16,503 nt of DNA from Glaciecola sp034112105 (GTDB lineage Bacteria; Pseudomonadota; Gammaproteobacteria; Enterobacterales; Alteromonadaceae), in assembly GCA_034112105.1 (NCBI GenBank), contig JAWUVZ010000128.1, positions 1-16,503 on the forward strand. The letters run 5' to 3'. A program made the position numbers and the translations under genes. Below, one piece after another: positions 15,420-16,503 of this stretch; position 1 is the first letter of the stretch; every line of letters starts with the position of its first letter. The notes below the pieces were generated by a model. It was not told where the DNA came from. It made no database searches and saw only the letters and a program-made list of their open reading frames with translations.

Positions 15420-15662
15420 ACGCCACAGAAGTTGCTAAAGTTGATTGGCTGCAAGTATATCCCTTTTACAAATCGGGATAATTGCACCTTTTGGCGAAAA
15501 ATCACTTACGTGAAGCGAAAAAACACTGATATTTTGTTCATTGCAGATATTAGCCCAAGGCGCTAATAATTTTAAAGCATCAACTATCAATCGTTTACGC
15601 TTAACTAGAATTAAAGTAGAGACCTCAAGAATGTCTGTGCTGAAACGAATATAGGATAATCA

Positions 15663-16503
15663 ATGGCAAGTCACTTATTTACATCAGAATCCGTATCTGA
15701 AGGTCATCCAGATAAAATTGCAGACCAAATCTCAGATGCTGTTCTTGATGCCATCTTGGAAATCGATCCTAAAGCGCGTGTAGCGTGCGAAACATATGTA
15801 AAGACAGGAATGGTGCTGGTAGGCGGTGAAATCAATACTAATGCTTGGGTTGATATTGAGGAGTTAACCCGTAAAACGGTGAATGAAATTGGCTACACTC
15901 ACTCTGATATCGGGTTTGACGGTAATTCGTGTGCTGTTTTGAATGCAATAGGTAAACAATCTAACGATATTAATCAGGGTGTTGACCGTGATTCGCCCGA
16001 AGAACAAGGCGCTGGAGATCAAGGTCTAATGTTTGGTTATGCAAGCAACGAAACCGAAGTATTAATGCCAGCTCCAATCACTTTTGCTCATCGTCTCGTG
16101 CAAAAACAAGCCGAAGTACGTAAAAGTGGGAAGTTAAATTGGCTAAGACCAGATGCTAAAAGCCAAGTAACCTTTATTTATGAAAATAATAAACCAGTAG
16201 GTATCGACGCAGTAGTACTTTCAACTCAGCATTGTGATTCAATTTCAACTGATGAGCTTCGAGAAGCGGTCATGGAAGAAATTATCAAACCTGTGTTACC
16301 TGCACAATGGTTATCTAGTAAAACCAAGTTTCATATTAATCCGACCGGACGTTTTGTTATTGGTGGCCCAATGGGCGATTGTGGCTTAACCGGTCGTAAA
16401 ATTATCGTCGATACCTATGGCGGTATGGCGCGTCATGGTGGTGGTGCATTCTCCGGTAAGGATCCATCAAAAGTTGACCGTTCTGCAGCATATGCAGGCA
16501 GAT
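15663..16503 (+). CDS. metK: S-adenosylmethionine synthetase MetK, partial (C-terminus beyond window)
   Basis: MetK makes S-adenosylmethionine from methionine and ATP, releasing phosphate and diphosphate; it is a cytosolic homotetramer. The frame is open from the ATG to the window end, giving 280 of about 384 codons. It begins MASHLFTSESVSEGHPDK, which includes the family's ATP-site histidine in GHPDK. GAGDQGLMFGYA (the signature with the conserved aspartate), the HINPTGRFVIGGPMGD segment and the glycine-rich GGMARHGGGAFSGKDPSKVD are all intact. AGGA lies six bases before the ATG. It is divergent from tkt, and the tandem met boxes upstream indicate MetJ repression. No defect is seen in the visible part. 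Confidence 0.97.
   Translation, partial: MASHLFTSESVSEGHPDKIADQISDAVLDAILEIDPKARVACETYVKTGMVLVGGEINTNAWVDIEELTRKTVNEIGYTHSDIGFDGNSCAVLNAIGKQSNDINQGVDRDSPEEQGAGDQGLMFGYASNETEVLMPAPITFAHRLVQKQAEVRKSGKLNWLRPDAKSQVTFIYENNKPVGIDAVVLSTQHCDSISTDELREAVMEEIIKPVLPAQWLSSKTKFHINPTGRFVIGGPMGDCGLTGRKIIVDTYGGMARHGGGAFSGKDPSKVDRSAAYAGR

Larger units (their letters stand above)
15159..15662. other. Divergent intergenic region between tkt and metK
   Basis: About 500 bases without a recognisable protein gene. From left to right it holds the tkt ribosome site, an exact tandem ATTACGT pair, a candidate tkt promoter, candidate metK promoters on both sides of three MetJ boxes, and a leader of up to about 240 bases before metK. 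That leader carries small inverted repeats at 15458-15480, 15502-15513 and 15549-15567, and a seven-codon ATG frame at 15631-15654. No SAM riboswitch class was recognised by eye. Confidence 0.6.

Noticed and set aside
15426..15662. SAM riboswitch in the metK leader
   Set aside because: I could not find the core features of known SAM riboswitch classes, and MetJ boxes already explain SAM-responsive control.

Overview
The window reads as chromosomal housekeeping DNA from a marine-type gammaproteobacterium, most likely of the order Alteromonadales or a close relative. The basis is family resemblance of the proteins to E. coli-type Ppk, Ppx, Epd, Pgk, Tkt and MetK, the oversized PstC and PstA found in Pseudomonas and marine gammaproteobacteria, a MetJ-type operator upstream of metK, and a moderately AT-rich composition. 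No mobile element, CRISPR array, rRNA or tRNA was recognised.

Left part (about 96-5468, minus strand): a phosphate-uptake operon in the order pstC-pstA-pstB-phoU. PstC (731 aa) and PstA (511 aa) each carry a large extra periplasmic domain. No pstS, phoB or phoR is present. An unusual 108-base pstA-pstB gap holds 12-base repeats. A 93-base divergent region separates pstC from a plus-strand group (5562-9737): a two-ACT-domain GcvR-family protein, polyphosphate kinase ppk and exopolyphosphatase ppx. Phosphate import and its control are therefore placed back to back with polyphosphate synthesis and breakdown. A strong bidirectional hairpin terminator (9799-9834) closes this side.

Right part (9871-15158, minus strand): a central-carbon cluster transcribed tkt-epd-pgk-aldolase. 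It links the non-oxidative pentose phosphate pathway, erythrose-4-phosphate oxidation (toward pyridoxal phosphate) and lower glycolysis. Two points stand out. The aldolase is class I (Schiff-base type), not the class II enzyme E. coli has at this place. The transketolase frame is broken by an apparent one-base deletion near 14345, which splits it into two open frames; restoring one base gives 664 residues, essentially the length of E. coli TktA.

The divergent 504-base region between the tkt and metK starts (15159-15662) holds a candidate tkt promoter, three tandem MetJ boxes with a perfect central AGACGTCT, candidate metK promoters on either side of the boxes, and a long metK leader with small hairpins and a seven-codon mini-ORF. 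metK starts at 15663 and runs off the window after 280 codons.

I see no convincing new biological system. The most useful leads are the tkt lesion, the class I aldolase replacement, the long MetJ-associated metK leader, and the repeat-bearing pstA-pstB gap.
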